A stretch of DNA of 35,758 nt from an uncultured Catenibacillus sp. (GCA_934339005.1 CAKRHR010000027.1:1-35758); one strand, 5' to 3'. Positions 1 to 8,306 are shown, counted from the first letter of the stretch. Numbers and translations are program-made. The notes: generated from the sequence alone by a model not told the origin.

Positions 1-1554
1 AAGTGGATCTTCGATTGAAATAACCGCAGCCAGATAACCATCAATCGCCATATAAAGGTGTGAATATTCTTCCGGAAGATTATCGAAACGTTCCTGCTGG
101 CCTGCCGGAATCTGTGCTTTCTCATCTTCAAAAATAAAGTGATAGCTACCGATAATCACACGTTTATCCTCAATTGTAGAAGAAATGCCATGTGCCACAA
201 TATATTCAACTTTAGAATGTAATTCTTCATGAACAAGATGCTTCTTAACCGCAGCTTCCACAACTGCTTTTGCCATAGAATGAGGAAAATGTTCTTCAAG
301 GCATGCTGCGATACGAAGTAACTCATCTTCTGACTGGCCGTTGAAGGATTCAACATTAACCACTGTTGGTTCAGCCTTTGTCAGTGTACCTGTCTTATCA
401 AATACAATCGTATCTGCTTCAGCCACAGCTTCAAGGTATTTACCGCCTTTAACTGTCATGTCATATGTACTTGCTTCACGAATTGCAGATAAAACAGTCA
501 ATGGCATTGCAAGCTTCAATGCGCAGGAAAAATCGACCATCAATACAGATAATGCCTTTGTTGTGTTGCGTGTAAATAACCACACAAGGCCTGTACCTGC
601 AAATGTATATGGCACTAATCTGTCTGCCAGATGCTCTGCTTTGCTTTCAAGTGAAGATTTCAGTTTTTCTGATTCTTCAATCATTGTCATAATCTTATCG
701 TATTTGCTGGAGCCATTAATTTCTTTAACTTTAATGGTAATCTCGCCTTCTTCAACAACTGTGCCTGCGTAGGCATAGCTATCAACAGTCTTGCGTACAG
801 GAACGGATTCGCCTGTTAATGATGCCTGGTTGACCATACCTTCACCCATCACAACATCACCATCAAATGGAACAACATTGCCTACACGAACTCTGACAAG
901 ATCACCGGTATGAATTTCAGATACAGGTACCAAAACTTCCTGTTCATCACGTACAAGCCATACTTTGCTGATATTCAGTGACATGCTTCTTGCAAGGTCA
1001 CCGACAGACTTTTTATGTGTCCACTCTTCAAGAATCTCTCCAATGCCAAGAAGGAACATCACTGAGCCTGCTGTTGAAATATCACCACGGAAAATAGATA
1101 CACCAATGGCTGTCGCATCAAGTACCGGAACTTCAATCTTTCTATGTGCCAGTGTCTTAAGACCTGCCCACAGGTATTTTACTGATTTTACGGATGTAAT
1201 CACTGTTCTTACAGATACCGGAAGGAAAATTTTATTACCATAATGAAGTACAATCTTTGTCACAAGCTTGTCCCAATATTCATGGTTCATCTCTCTGCCG
1301 GAATTTTTCAGATAATCTGCTGGTGCTTCCACGCGTGTATATGAAAATTCCTGTAATTTTCTAATTAAATCAGCTCTGTCACCGTGATACCAAATCGTCG
1401 CATCACAGGTTCTTTCCTGAACTTTCGCTCTATCTACATTTTCCTGGGCATCCAGATAATACTGAAGAATATCTGCCTGCTCTATTGTCATGCGTTCCTG
1501 AATAAAATGAACTCTGATTCTGTCTTTAATCTCATGTTTAATTACAAATCTCAT
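1..1554 (-). CDS. Heavy-metal P-type (P1B-like) ATPase, 3' end outside the window
   Basis: The frame is open for 518 codons from ATG at 1554 (AGAGAG about 10 nt upstream) to the window edge, so the C-terminal third (rest of the ATP-binding domain, last helices) is missing. Residues 1-78 form a soluble N-terminal domain of HMA-like size without a CxxC metal motif. Helices follow at about 100-175, then the actuator loop with TGES at 247-250, a membrane segment with S343-C-A-L-K-L, and the phosphorylation motif DKTGT at 386-390. The usual CPx motif of metal ATPases is replaced by Ser-Cys-Ala, so the conserved proline is absent, and the HP motif reads PHS (424-426). These features mark a divergent metal ATPase branch. 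The metal cannot be named from the sequence. The gene follows the DUF6110 gene, a typical partner, with a terminator-like hairpin between them. Confidence 0.85.
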   Translation of the reverse strand, partial: MRFVIKHEIKDRIRVHFIQERMTIEQADILQYYLDAQENVDRAKVQERTCDATIWYHGDRADLIRKLQEFSYTRVEAPADYLKNSGREMNHEYWDKLVTKIVLHYGNKIFLPVSVRTVITSVKSVKYLWAGLKTLAHRKIEVPVLDATAIGVSIFRGDISTAGSVMFLLGIGEILEEWTHKKSVGDLARSMSLNISKVWLVRDEQEVLVPVSEIHTGDLVRVRVGNVVPFDGDVVMGEGMVNQASLTGESVPVRKTVDSYAYAGTVVEEGEITIKVKEINGSSKYDKIMTMIEESEKLKSSLESKAEHLADRLVPYTFAGTGLVWLFTRNTTKALSVLMVDFSCALKLAMPLTVLSAIREASTYDMTVKGGKYLEAVAEADTIVFDKTGTLTKAEPTVVNVESFNGQSEDELLRIAACLEEHFPHSMAKAVVEAAVKKHLVHEELHSKVEYIVAHGISSTIEDKRVIIGSYHFIFEDEKAQIPAGQQERFDNLPEEYSHLYMAIDGYLAAVISIEDPL

Positions 1555-1576
1555 AAATGTTCATCTCTCTTTCATA

Positions 1577-1604
1577 AAAACGCCTGCAGGTTTGACTGCA
1601 GGCA
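1577..1604 (-). terminator. Hairpin with T-run between the DUF6110 gene and the ATPase
   Basis: GCCTGCAG (1604-1597 read on the minus strand) pairs perfectly with CTGCAGGC (1590-1583) over a 6-nt loop and is followed by GTTTTTA. It lies 32 nt after the DUF6110 stop and 23 nt before the ATPase start. It is either a leaky terminator or attenuator that lowers ATPase expression relative to DUF6110, or a processing hairpin. Confidence 0.6.
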
Positions 1605-1635
1605 TTTTGCGCTTATTTATCTTTAGTCACACGTC

Positions 1636-1959
1636 TTATTCAGCATCTGCTTTGTCAGCTTCAACTTCATTAAACTCTGTTTTAGCATCAACATCTACAT
1701 CTGCATATTCAGCAGCTTCTGCAGCTCTGTCTTCATTAATCTGCTGAGCTTCTGCATAAATATCTTCTGCATTTTCCTGTACTGTTGCTGCTGTTTTCAT
1801 AATGCATTCTTTAGCACGAAGAACGGCTGCTGTACAATTTGTATATAATTTCTTAGCATCCTTACTTGTCAAAATTTTAATGCCTGCTGTTCCAAAAAGA
1901 ACGCCTGCAGCGAAAAGACCTGTTTTCTTTGTGTTGATTTTCTTAAAAATATTTGCCAT
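1636..1959 (-). CDS. DUF6110 family small membrane-anchored protein
   Basis: 107 residues. The frame is open further upstream (to 2097), but the ATG at 1959 has a strong AGGAGG 9 nt upstream and gives the family's usual start, MANIFKKINTKKTGLFAAG. Residues 12-30 form one glycine-rich hydrophobic segment followed by the typical TSKDAKK motif. The remainder is alanine- and acid-rich, probably helical, with a C-terminal tail of Glu/Asp/Ala. Lachnospiraceae proteins of this type sit beside heavy-metal ATPases; a role as small accessory subunit or metal-buffering partner is inference from position. The gene is first in a two-gene unit with the ATPase. Confidence 0.75.
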   Translation of the reverse strand: MANIFKKINTKKTGLFAAGVLFGTAGIKILTSKDAKKLYTNCTAAVLRAKECIMKTAATVQENAEDIYAEAQQINEDRAAEAAEYADVDVDAKTEFNEVEADKADAE

Positions 1960-2287
1960 TTTAGCACGCCTCCTGAATATTATATTTAATTTATTTTTTA
2001 ATGAAAATACAATGTAGATATTCTGACCATATTTTAATATTCCACTCAAATGATATTTCTGATAATATTGGCCATTTTTATTTGGCATGTCTAACATATT
2101 GTGTCATAATTTAACCAATATTTTATGTATCTAACAATATCTGCATCTCTTTTTTATCCCCAGATTATAACTCCTGGTTTTTGTATTTTCAACACTTTTT
2201 TCCTTATTGATTATTTTTATCATTAACACTTTTTTGATGTTAATTTGATCAGCAGATCATGCTATAGCTCTGTTATTTTTTCAATGT
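1960..2287. other. Intergenic, AT-rich, no gene seen
   Basis: The 5' region of the DUF6110 gene and the 3' flank of the HAD gene. It holds a 7-bp inverted repeat (ATTAACA/TGTTAAT, about 2222-2244) without a convincing T-run, and an in-frame extension of the DUF6110 ORF (1960-2097) that I judge untranslated because it has no ribosome site. Confidence 0.5.
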
Positions 2288-2923
2288 TTAATCATCAAAA
2301 ATATGAACCAGATCCTCGAATTTTTCTGCAATTGCCACACATTTTTTCTCAGGCACCTCGCCAAATCCATACGCAGCAAAAACAAATGGTACGCCTGCTT
2401 CCTGACAGGCATTATAGTCACCGATTGTATCCCCAACATATACTGGATGCTTCAAATGATTCCGTTCTGCAATCAATTGAATATTCCTCGCTTTTGCAAA
2501 TCCTGAGCGTCCCGGATTTTCATAATCTTTAAAAAATTTTCCTGTATGATGCGCCTCAAAAAAAGCTTCAATATAACCCGCCTGACAATTACTGACAATA
2601 AACAACGGATATCGACAACTAAGTGCTTCAAGCGTTTCCACAAGCTTTGGATACAATGTACCACCAACGTTGGCAATGTACTCATTTTCATAATTACAGC
2701 ACTGTTTCAGCACATTTAACCGAAAATCCGGGTCTAAATCCGGCATCAGTTTTGCTGCAAAATCTTCCATTAATAATCCCATACATGACTGTATCTGCTC
2801 AGATGTAAACCGAAACGGCAGTTCAATCTGTTCAAGAATTTCATTCCAGGAATGCGTGACCTGTGCACATGTATCCCAGATTGTTCCATCCATATCAAAA
2901 ATAATCCCGTCTGTCTGTACCAT
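2288..2923 (-). CDS. HAD-superfamily hydrolase, phosphoglycolate-phosphatase-like
   Basis: 211 residues. Motif I is FDMDGT (catalytic D10 and D12), with IVSNCQ as the motif II serine region, a conserved lysine near FAKARN, and VGDTIGDYNAC as motif IV. The helical cap between motifs I and II (about residues 18-85) is that of the Gph/PGP class (HAD subfamily IA), which dephosphorylates small phosphoesters such as phosphoglycolate or sugar phosphates. The substrate cannot be read from sequence. ATG at 2923 has AGGAG about 11 nt upstream. The gene follows the phosphodiesterase gene 108 nt away in the same orientation. Cytosolic; no signal peptide. Confidence 0.85.
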   Translation of the reverse strand: MVQTDGIIFDMDGTIWDTCAQVTHSWNEILEQIELPFRFTSEQIQSCMGLLMEDFAAKLMPDLDPDFRLNVLKQCCNYENEYIANVGGTLYPKLVETLEALSCRYPLFIVSNCQAGYIEAFFEAHHTGKFFKDYENPGRSGFAKARNIQLIAERNHLKHPVYVGDTIGDYNACQEAGVPFVFAAYGFGEVPEKKCVAIAEKFEDLVHIFDD

Positions 2924-3031
2924 ATTTTATCAGTCTCCTTATCTGTCTTTTAAATTTTTATACATTTTCGTGCAATCCCACTTTAAGTGCACTATTTTTC
3001 AAAATTTTTCCATGAATATGTCCATTTAATA

Positions 3032-3583
3032 TCAGGCATCCAGCTTTAACGTATGATAAACTTCGCCATCCATATTTTTCCATTCAAAACATCCATTTTC
3101 CAAAATCATATAGCTATGGCAGCTATCCTCCTTTGGAATAGATACTGAACCCGGATTTAAATAATACTGCTGCTCACCAAAACATGTCCAAGCCGGTACA
3201 TGTGTGTGTCCATGCAGCAAAATATCTCCCGGCTGCATCGGCGGTAACTGCTGCAAATTATAATGATGGCCGTGTGTTGCATAAACCACACGATTTCCCA
3301 CAGGTAAAATGCAATAATCTGCCATTATCGGAAATTCCAGCACCATCTGATCAACTTCTGTATCACAATTGCCGCGCACGCAAAAGATTTTATTTTTATG
3401 CGCATTTAACATCTCAATCACCTGTTTTGGTGCATAATCTTTTGGAAAATCATTTCTTGGGCCATGATATAACAAATCCCCTAAAAGCAGCATTCTGTCA
3501 GCATCTTCCCTGTCAAACGCCTTTATCAACTGTTCACAGTAATAAGCTGAACCGTGAATATCTGATGCAATAAATAATTTCAT
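3032..3583 (-). CDS. yfcE: YfcE-type metallophosphoesterase
   Basis: 183 residues, the length of E. coli YfcE (184). The calcineurin-like fold is shown by MKLFIASDIHGS (D8, H10), LLGDLLYHGPRN, VRGNCD (N/D metal ligands), ATHGHHY and HGHTHVP followed by NPGS. These are the full set of metal ligands of the YfcE/MJ0936 phosphodiesterases, which hydrolyse phosphodiester bonds in a Mn2+-type binuclear site; the natural substrate is not settled. A TTG at 3595 would add four residues but leaves only 1 nt to GGAG. ATG 3583 has GGAG 13 nt upstream and aligns with the family start. Probably a housekeeping gene. Confidence 0.88.
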   Translation of the reverse strand: MKLFIASDIHGSAYYCEQLIKAFDREDADRMLLLGDLLYHGPRNDFPKDYAPKQVIEMLNAHKNKIFCVRGNCDTEVDQMVLEFPIMADYCILPVGNRVVYATHGHHYNLQQLPPMQPGDILLHGHTHVPAWTCFGEQQYYLNPGSVSIPKEDSCHSYMILENGCFEWKNMDGEVYHTLKLDA

Positions 3584-3721
3584 ATTTAATCTCAAACTCC
3601 TTTATATGTAAAATTTTTCAGTGATGTAAACCTTTCTACAATCAACAAGATTTCCAGCCTGATTAAACGAATCAATCTTTATATTTTTTGACCTGGCATC
3701 ATTATATCTCAAAATAGCATT

Positions 3722-3747
3722 TTAGGGACAAAAAACTTTGTCCCTAA
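3722..3747. terminator. Perfect 11-bp hairpin downstream of the symporter gene
   Basis: TTAGGGACAAA (3722-3732) pairs perfectly with TTTGTCCCTAA (3737-3747) around an AAAC loop. It lies about 100 nt past the symporter stop and about 140 nt before yfcE. It has no T-run on the minus strand, so a terminator, an RNA end-protecting hairpin or an operator are all possible. Confidence 0.4.
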
Positions 3748-3844
3748 TCTATGCAGCTCATCATGCTTTTTCAAGTCATTTTCAAGCTTTCTTTATTCAA
3801 ATTTTAAATGCTCTGACAGATTTTGTCTATCTGTCTTTTGTAAT

Positions 3845-5251
3845 CTACTTCACTTTCTGACTGTTACCCTCATTTGCAAAATATTCTTTTGTCAGACGTA
3901 CAACAGTGCCGGAAAGCAGGAATACTGCAATCAGGTTCGGGATAGACATCAGGCCATTAAATGTTTCAGCAATATTCCAAAGCAGTCCAAGGTCTACGGT
4001 TGCGCCAAGAATAGCAACCAATGAATAAACAACCATAAATGGTTTGATAACTTTGGACGAAAAAATAAACTCAATACATCTGGCACCGTATAAGCCCCAG
4101 CCAAGTGTTGTTGAAAATGCAAAACAACACATCGCAACGGCTGTGAAAATAGATACCCAGTTGCCGTAAGTTGAAGTAAATCCTGAAATAGTCAGTTCTG
4201 CACCTGCAGCCTGTCCATATGTAATAGATACACCACTGCACAAAATAACCAGTGCCGTTAATGTACAAATCAAAATAGTATCTGTAAAAACTTCAAAAAT
4301 ACCAAACAAACCCTGCTTGACAGGTTTTTGTGTATCTGCACATGCATGTGCGATGGAACCGGTACCAAGACCTGCCTCATTTGAGAAAATACCGCGGGCA
4401 ACGCCTTTTTTCATACTCATAAAGAAGCTGCCGACTACGCCACCGGTGACTGCGGACGGTTTAAATGCGCCTTCAAAAATCGCAGCAAATACACCCGGCA
4501 TATGCTGAATATTCATGATAACAACGCCGATAGCAAGAATAATATAAAATACTGCCATAAACGGTACAAGTTTTTCAGTTACATTGCCAATACGTTTGAC
4601 ACCACCTAAAAGAATCAACGCTACCAGTGCCGCGATAATGATACCGATGATTAAATTACTTGTACTCACAGAATCTTCGCTGATGATATTGTAATTTAAA
4701 AGTGCTGAATTGATTGCTGTCGTAATTGTATTAATCTGTGTTGCATTACCTGTACCAAATACCGTGAGCACACCAAATGCTGAGAACAGGTACGCAAGCC
4801 ACTGCCAATGCTTGCTCAGGCCATTTTTAATATAGTACATCGGTCCACCTACAAGTTCACCATCTGCGTTGACTTCACGAAAATGCACCGCCAGTGTAAC
4901 TTCGGCAAATTTTGTACACATACCAAGAATGGCTGAAATCCACATCCAGAAAACTGCGCCAGGACCACCAATAGCAATCGCACCTGCCACACCTGCAATG
5001 TTTCCGGTGCCGACAGTCGCCGCCAGTGCTGTACAGACCGCCTGGAATGGTGTCAGAGCACCATCTGATGCATTCTTTTTGCGAAACATTCGTCCGATCG
5101 TTGTCTTAATTGCATATGGGAATTTACGAATCTGAAGAAATCCTGTGCGGATACTTAAGAAAAGGCCAACACCGATGATGCAAATCATCGCCGGGACGCC
5201 CCATATGAAATTATTGATTGCATTATTAATTGATTCGATTGCAGCCAACAT
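3845..5251 (-). CDS. Sodium:alanine/glycine symporter, AGCS family
   Basis: 468 residues, mostly hydrophobic, with about ten to eleven predicted membrane helices. The AGCS signature is clear: TALAATVGTGNIAGVAGAI near residue 72, GGPGAVFWMW, and GIFSNEAGLGTGSIAHA near residue 290. The family imports alanine or glycine (sometimes serine or glutamine) with Na+. The amino-acid specificity is not decided here. Start ATG 5251 has GAGGAG 10 nt upstream. The gene is separated from the upstream operon by a terminator (5387-5433) and carries a perfect ARG-box match in its promoter region, suggesting repression by ArgR/AhrC when arginine is plentiful. That points to an amino-acid-responsive uptake system. 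Confidence 0.9.
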   Translation of the reverse strand: MLAAIESINNAINNFIWGVPAMICIIGVGLFLSIRTGFLQIRKFPYAIKTTIGRMFRKKNASDGALTPFQAVCTALAATVGTGNIAGVAGAIAIGGPGAVFWMWISAILGMCTKFAEVTLAVHFREVNADGELVGGPMYYIKNGLSKHWQWLAYLFSAFGVLTVFGTGNATQINTITTAINSALLNYNIISEDSVSTSNLIIGIIIAALVALILLGGVKRIGNVTEKLVPFMAVFYIILAIGVVIMNIQHMPGVFAAIFEGAFKPSAVTGGVVGSFFMSMKKGVARGIFSNEAGLGTGSIAHACADTQKPVKQGLFGIFEVFTDTILICTLTALVILCSGVSITYGQAAGAELTISGFTSTYGNWVSIFTAVAMCCFAFSTTLGWGLYGARCIEFIFSSKVIKPFMVVYSLVAILGATVDLGLLWNIAETFNGLMSIPNLIAVFLLSGTVVRLTKEYFANEGNSQKVK

Positions 5252-5322
5252 AAATTCATTTCTCCTCTGTTTTTAATTTTTATTTTCCATAACTACCAAA
5301 ATCCAACAACCAATGGCTGCAC

Positions 5323-5340
5323 TCTGAATAATTATTCAAA
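5323..5340. promoter_or_regulatory. ARG box (ArgR/AhrC operator) upstream of the AGCS symporter
   Basis: The 18-mer TCTGAATAATTATTCAAA fits the published ARG-box consensus WNTGAATWWWWATTCANW at every position; its core TGAATAATTATTCA is a perfect palindrome. It is centred about 80 nt upstream of the ATG and lies just downstream of a TATAAA (5343-5348 on the minus strand), where a repressor would block initiation. No good -35 was found. Confidence 0.6.
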
Positions 5341-5386
5341 ACTTTATAGTAAAAAATGATACCATATTTTTTTTAAGTTGTAAAAT

Positions 5387-5433
5387 AAAAAGTCGTATCG
5401 TTGTATGATTGTATGTCACACAAACGGTACGAC
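5387..5433 (-). terminator. Intrinsic terminator of the lrgAB-kinase-regulator operon
   Basis: On the minus strand GTCGTACCGTT (5433-5423) pairs with AACGATACGAC (5402-5392) with one G-T pair, and is followed by TTTTTATTTTA. It lies about 110 nt after the regulator stop, so transcription of the operon should end before the symporter gene. Confidence 0.7.
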
Positions 5434-5546
5434 AAAATTCGACCGATCTTCCACGTCTGATGTATGTATTTTACGCAAACTATTTGAACTGTTTATCACA
5501 CTAGCAACTCAATATATCTAAAATATTTCTGGCCATCATTTATCTT

Positions 5547-6356
5547 TCATACTTGAAGCATATCTTCTATAATATCATAGTGTGCATCGATTGCCTGAAT
5601 CATGCCTGTTTTGTCTTTTTGCATCAGACATGTATAAATATTTTTATGATACTGCACAAGATTATATCGTTTATCCACATCAACACGCTGAATCACATAA
5701 TCTATCCACTCTGTATACACATCTGTCACAGCTTCCATAATAATCATCCAAAGATTATTTCCCGTGGCAAAAATCAGTTCATCATGAAATGCTTTATCAA
5801 TTGCTGCAGAATGTGCCCCCTGAAGCTTCGCCATTTCTTCAAGAAGCTGTGTGATTTTCTGCGTATTTAATCTTGATAAATCACCTTCAATCAATGTGTT
5901 GCAGACCGCTTTTTCCATCGCACGACGAAACTCGCAGACATCATTTTTTGTCACACTACCAAGAGCCATCATCATCTCAATGGTCTGCCAGATAGAATGT
6001 CCTACATTTTTAGAAATATAATTACCTGAACCCTGCACCCGCTCCACAAGCCCCATGCCATGTAAAATACTCATAGCCTCACGGGTTGAATTCCGACCAA
6101 TTCCAACAGTTTCTGCAATCGCCCGCTCAGTCGGTAATTTGCTTCCAATCTGCAGTGTGCCGTCCTTCATCAGACCATAAATATAGCGTATAGCTTTCTC
6201 ATATTCCTGAGAATTATTTTTATGCATTTTTACAGTCTGCGTTATATCTTTCATAATTTCATTTTGCTCTGCAGATTCATCCATTCTCATATTTTCTTCC
6301 ATTGATTGTACCTGCAAAATATTTTTCATTTCTTCATTACTAAATTTACTTACCAT
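5547..6356 (-). CDS. GntR-family transcriptional regulator, FadR/FCD subfamily
   Basis: 269 residues: an N-terminal extension (1-48, polar, unusual), a GntR winged helix (about 50-118, KLPTERAIAETVGIGRNSTREA then GLVERVQGSGNYI) and an all-helical FCD ligand domain (about 135-265, with EFRRAMEKA and FHDELIFATGNN typical of the metal/carboxylate-binding pocket). FCD regulators such as PdhR, LldR and FadR bind TGGTnnnACCA-type palindromes and respond to pyruvate, lactate or acyl-CoA. Exactly such a site stands at the lrgA promoter of the same probable operon, which makes this protein the leading candidate repressor. ATG 6356 has AGGAA 6 nt upstream. The gene follows the kinase-like gene by 26 nt. 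Confidence 0.88.
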   Translation of the reverse strand: MVSKFSNEEMKNILQVQSMEENMRMDESAEQNEIMKDITQTVKMHKNNSQEYEKAIRYIYGLMKDGTLQIGSKLPTERAIAETVGIGRNSTREAMSILHGMGLVERVQGSGNYISKNVGHSIWQTIEMMMALGSVTKNDVCEFRRAMEKAVCNTLIEGDLSRLNTQKITQLLEEMAKLQGAHSAAIDKAFHDELIFATGNNLWMIIMEAVTDVYTEWIDYVIQRVDVDKRYNLVQYHKNIYTCLMQKDKTGMIQAIDAHYDIIEDMLQV

Positions 6357-6382
6357 ATTGATTTCCTGATTTAACTATAACA

Positions 6383-6967
6383 CTATTTTCCAGCTCCAAT
6401 ACCTGACTGCTGCAAGTATGATTCGATAACCGCCAGTGCACCGTCCACCCCAAGGTCTGTCACATTTAAACACAAATCATAATTCTTAGCGTCACCCCAT
6501 GCCTGACCTGTATAGTATTCATGGTAAGATTTTCTGCGTTCATCTGTCTGTGACATTTTTTGTTTTGCACTTCTTGCAGAAATTTCCTGCTTTCTTGCAA
6601 TATTTTCAGTACGCCATTTTCCATCGCCTGTTAAAAAAATCGAAATTTTATCCTTTCGGTCCTTAAATGCCCAGTTGCCGCAACGTCCAAGAATTACACA
6701 ATCCTTTGTACCAATCAAACCGGAAAGTGCTTTTTTCGGTGTTTCATAAAGCACAGATTCTTCATCTTCTTCCATAGAAATGGTGTACATTAATGTACTA
6801 CCCGGCACTTCTCTGTAAAAATCAGGATATCTGTCATACAAGCCCATTTCCTGTGCTTTTTTTGAAATGACAGATTTATCATAAAATGCCATGTGATATT
6901 TTTCTGCCAGTGCACGACCTATTTTATTTCCGTTGCAGCCACATTCTCTGCCAATTGTGATAATCAT
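6383..6967 (-). CDS. Cytidylate kinase-like protein
   Basis: 194 residues. IITIGRECGCNGNKIGRALAEK at the N-terminus replaces the canonical Walker A of cytidylate kinase, as in the 'cytidylate kinase-like' family common in Clostridia; YDKSVI follows, and a lid-like Arg/Lys-rich helix lies around residues 125-150. The family is thought to phosphorylate nucleotides or another small substrate, but no function is proven. ATG 6967 is preferred over ATG 6973 because AGGAGG is only 1 nt from the latter and 7 nt from the former. It lies between lrgB (105 nt upstream, no terminator seen) and the FCD regulator, so it is probably co-transcribed with both. Confidence 0.8.
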   Translation of the reverse strand: MIITIGRECGCNGNKIGRALAEKYHMAFYDKSVISKKAQEMGLYDRYPDFYREVPGSTLMYTISMEEDEESVLYETPKKALSGLIGTKDCVILGRCGNWAFKDRKDKISIFLTGDGKWRTENIARKQEISARSAKQKMSQTDERRKSYHEYYTGQAWGDAKNYDLCLNVTDLGVDGALAVIESYLQQSGIGAGK

Positions 6968-7072
6968 AACCATGCCTCCTGCTTAAATTTTCTATGTTTT
7001 TCTCTAATTCCAATAATTTATATCTCTCTGATATTACGATGCAAATGTCAAAAATCTAAAATACAATTATCC

Positions 7073-7765
7073 TTACATAAAATTCGCAAATATTGAACAC
7101 AAAATAACTGTCATAATACCGGTAACTGCAATTGCCAGACTGCTCATGGCACCTTCAACCTCACCAAGTTCAATGGCTTTTGCAGTACCAATAGCATGTG
7201 CTGAAGAACCGAGTGCCAGACCTTTTGAAATAGGTTCTGTAATTCTGAAAATCTTACAGACCAGTTCACCGAGAATATTGCCAAGCACACCTGTTACAAC
7301 GATAACTGCAACTGTAATTGTCACATAACCGCCCAACTCCTCAGATACGCCCATACCAATTGCCGTTGTGATTGATTTTGGAAGCAATGTCACGTATTCT
7401 TCATGGGACAGATGCATAATTTTTGATAAAACGAAAACTGTACACAAGCTTGTCAATACACCAGCGGTAATACCTAAGATAATTGCTTTAAAATTTTTCT
7501 TTAAAAGTGACCACTGTTCGTACAGCGGAATCGCCAGACATACCGTGGCAGGTGTCAGAAACCAGCTTAAATAAACCGCACCCTGATTATATGTGTCATA
7601 ATCGACTCTCGCGCATACAAGCACAAGAATTGTAATAATAATCGAAATCAATAAAGGATTTAAAATACCTGATTTGAATTTCTTCTTTAATAAAGAACCT
7701 GCCAGATAAGCCAAAAGACTGATAGTTACTCCGGCAAACATGGATGTTTGAAATAAATTATTCAT
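7073..7765 (-). CDS. lrgB: LrgB/CidB family membrane protein (PftB-like)
   Basis: 230 residues with about seven hydrophobic segments. Family motifs are LLPKSITTAIGMGVSEELGG, then GVLGNILGELVCKIFRI and GLALGSSAHAIGTAKAIELGEVEGAMSSLA. The upstream in-frame extension to 7834 lies inside lrgA. The real start, ATG 7765, overlaps the lrgA stop by 8 nt (ATGAATAA) with AAGAGG upstream, so translation is coupled. In Bacillus subtilis the homologous pair PftAB (formerly YsbAB) forms a pyruvate facilitator; other LrgAB/CidAB pairs are tied to murein hydrolase activity and overflow metabolism. Here the operator type favours a pyruvate/lactate role. Confidence 0.9.
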   Translation of the reverse strand: MNNLFQTSMFAGVTISLLAYLAGSLLKKKFKSGILNPLLISIIITILVLVCARVDYDTYNQGAVYLSWFLTPATVCLAIPLYEQWSLLKKNFKAIILGITAGVLTSLCTVFVLSKIMHLSHEEYVTLLPKSITTAIGMGVSEELGGYVTITVAVIVVTGVLGNILGELVCKIFRITEPISKGLALGSSAHAIGTAKAIELGEVEGAMSSLAIAVTGIMTVILCSIFANFM

Positions 7766-8159
7766 AGTCTGTTTCCTCTTTTCCTGCAGTTGCCACTGCC
7801 TTATCTTTGTGCCTTTTATCCTTGCGAATGACAAGCTGTGACACGCGTCCTGTCGCTGCCATAACGGCTACAAGTGACACAACCGTAATAATGCTGACCG
7901 GCACAAGTACAGGTTTTAACATGCCCCAGGAAGACATCAGGCCAACACCGGCAGGAATAAACATGACCGGCATAATCTCTATCAAAAATTTTCCAACATC
8001 CTTGACCGCATCCAGTGGAATAAGCCCTGTCAACAATCCCACAAACAAAATCACCATACCATAAATACTTGCCGGGATTGGAAGCGGCAGAAAATACTTG
8101 CACAATTCTCCGACAAAAGAGATGGCAAGGATAATCAAAAACTGACGTAAATACTTCAT
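7758..8159 (-). CDS. lrgA: CidA/LrgA family holin-like protein (PftA-like)
   Basis: 133 residues with four hydrophobic helices; the motifs are LPLPIPASIYGMVILF and FLIEIMPVMFIPAGVGLM, diagnostic of CidA/LrgA, then a charged C-terminal tail rich in Lys/Arg. ATG 8159 has a purine-rich upstream region (GAAGCGAGAGG). It is the first gene of lrgA-lrgB-kinase-like-FCD regulator. The 5' untranslated region is about 137 nt, starting inside the double FadR/PdhR-type operator. LrgA and LrgB work together in the membrane as a transporter or pore. Confidence 0.9.
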   Translation of the reverse strand: MKYLRQFLIILAISFVGELCKYFLPLPIPASIYGMVILFVGLLTGLIPLDAVKDVGKFLIEIMPVMFIPAGVGLMSSWGMLKPVLVPVSIITVVSLVAVMAATGRVSQLVIRKDKRHKDKAVATAGKEETDYE

Positions 8160-8220
8160 AACCTCTCGCTTCTTTCTTATTATTTTTCTTTATTTGTTTT
8201 TTCTATATTTTTCCAAAATT

Positions 8221-8235
8221 TCAGTGCTACCCATT
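8221..8235. promoter_or_regulatory. Imperfect third copy of the lrgAB operator
   Basis: TCAGTGCTACCCATT matches the right operator half TTGGTGCTACCAATT at 12 of 15 positions and lies about 60 bp further downstream, within the 5' untranslated region of lrgA. It may be an auxiliary site, or chance. Confidence 0.3.
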
Positions 8236-8268
8236 ACGGATTTAAAAATGGAAGTTATTCCCTGACGC

Positions 8269-8306
8269 AATAATTGGTAGCACCAATATTGGTGCTACCA
8301 ATTATT
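8269..8306. promoter_or_regulatory. Perfect 38-bp palindrome: two PdhR/LldR-type operators at the lrgA transcription start
   Basis: AATAATTGGTAGCACCAAT is followed directly by its exact reverse complement. Each half contains a TTGGTnnnACCAA site (nnn = AGC, then GCT), the recognition pattern of GntR/FCD regulators such as PdhR and LldR. The palindrome overlaps the -10 box by 3 bp and covers the predicted start point (about 8297), a position suited to repression. Confidence 0.75.

Noticed and set aside
341..1243. Plus-strand ORFs inside the ATPase gene
   Set aside because: The opposite frame carries a complete P-type ATPase with all motifs; these are antisense shadows.
1960..2097. In-frame N-terminal extension of the DUF6110 protein
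   Set aside because: No ribosome site before 2097, low-complexity translation, and the AGGAGG-supported start at 1959 fits the family.
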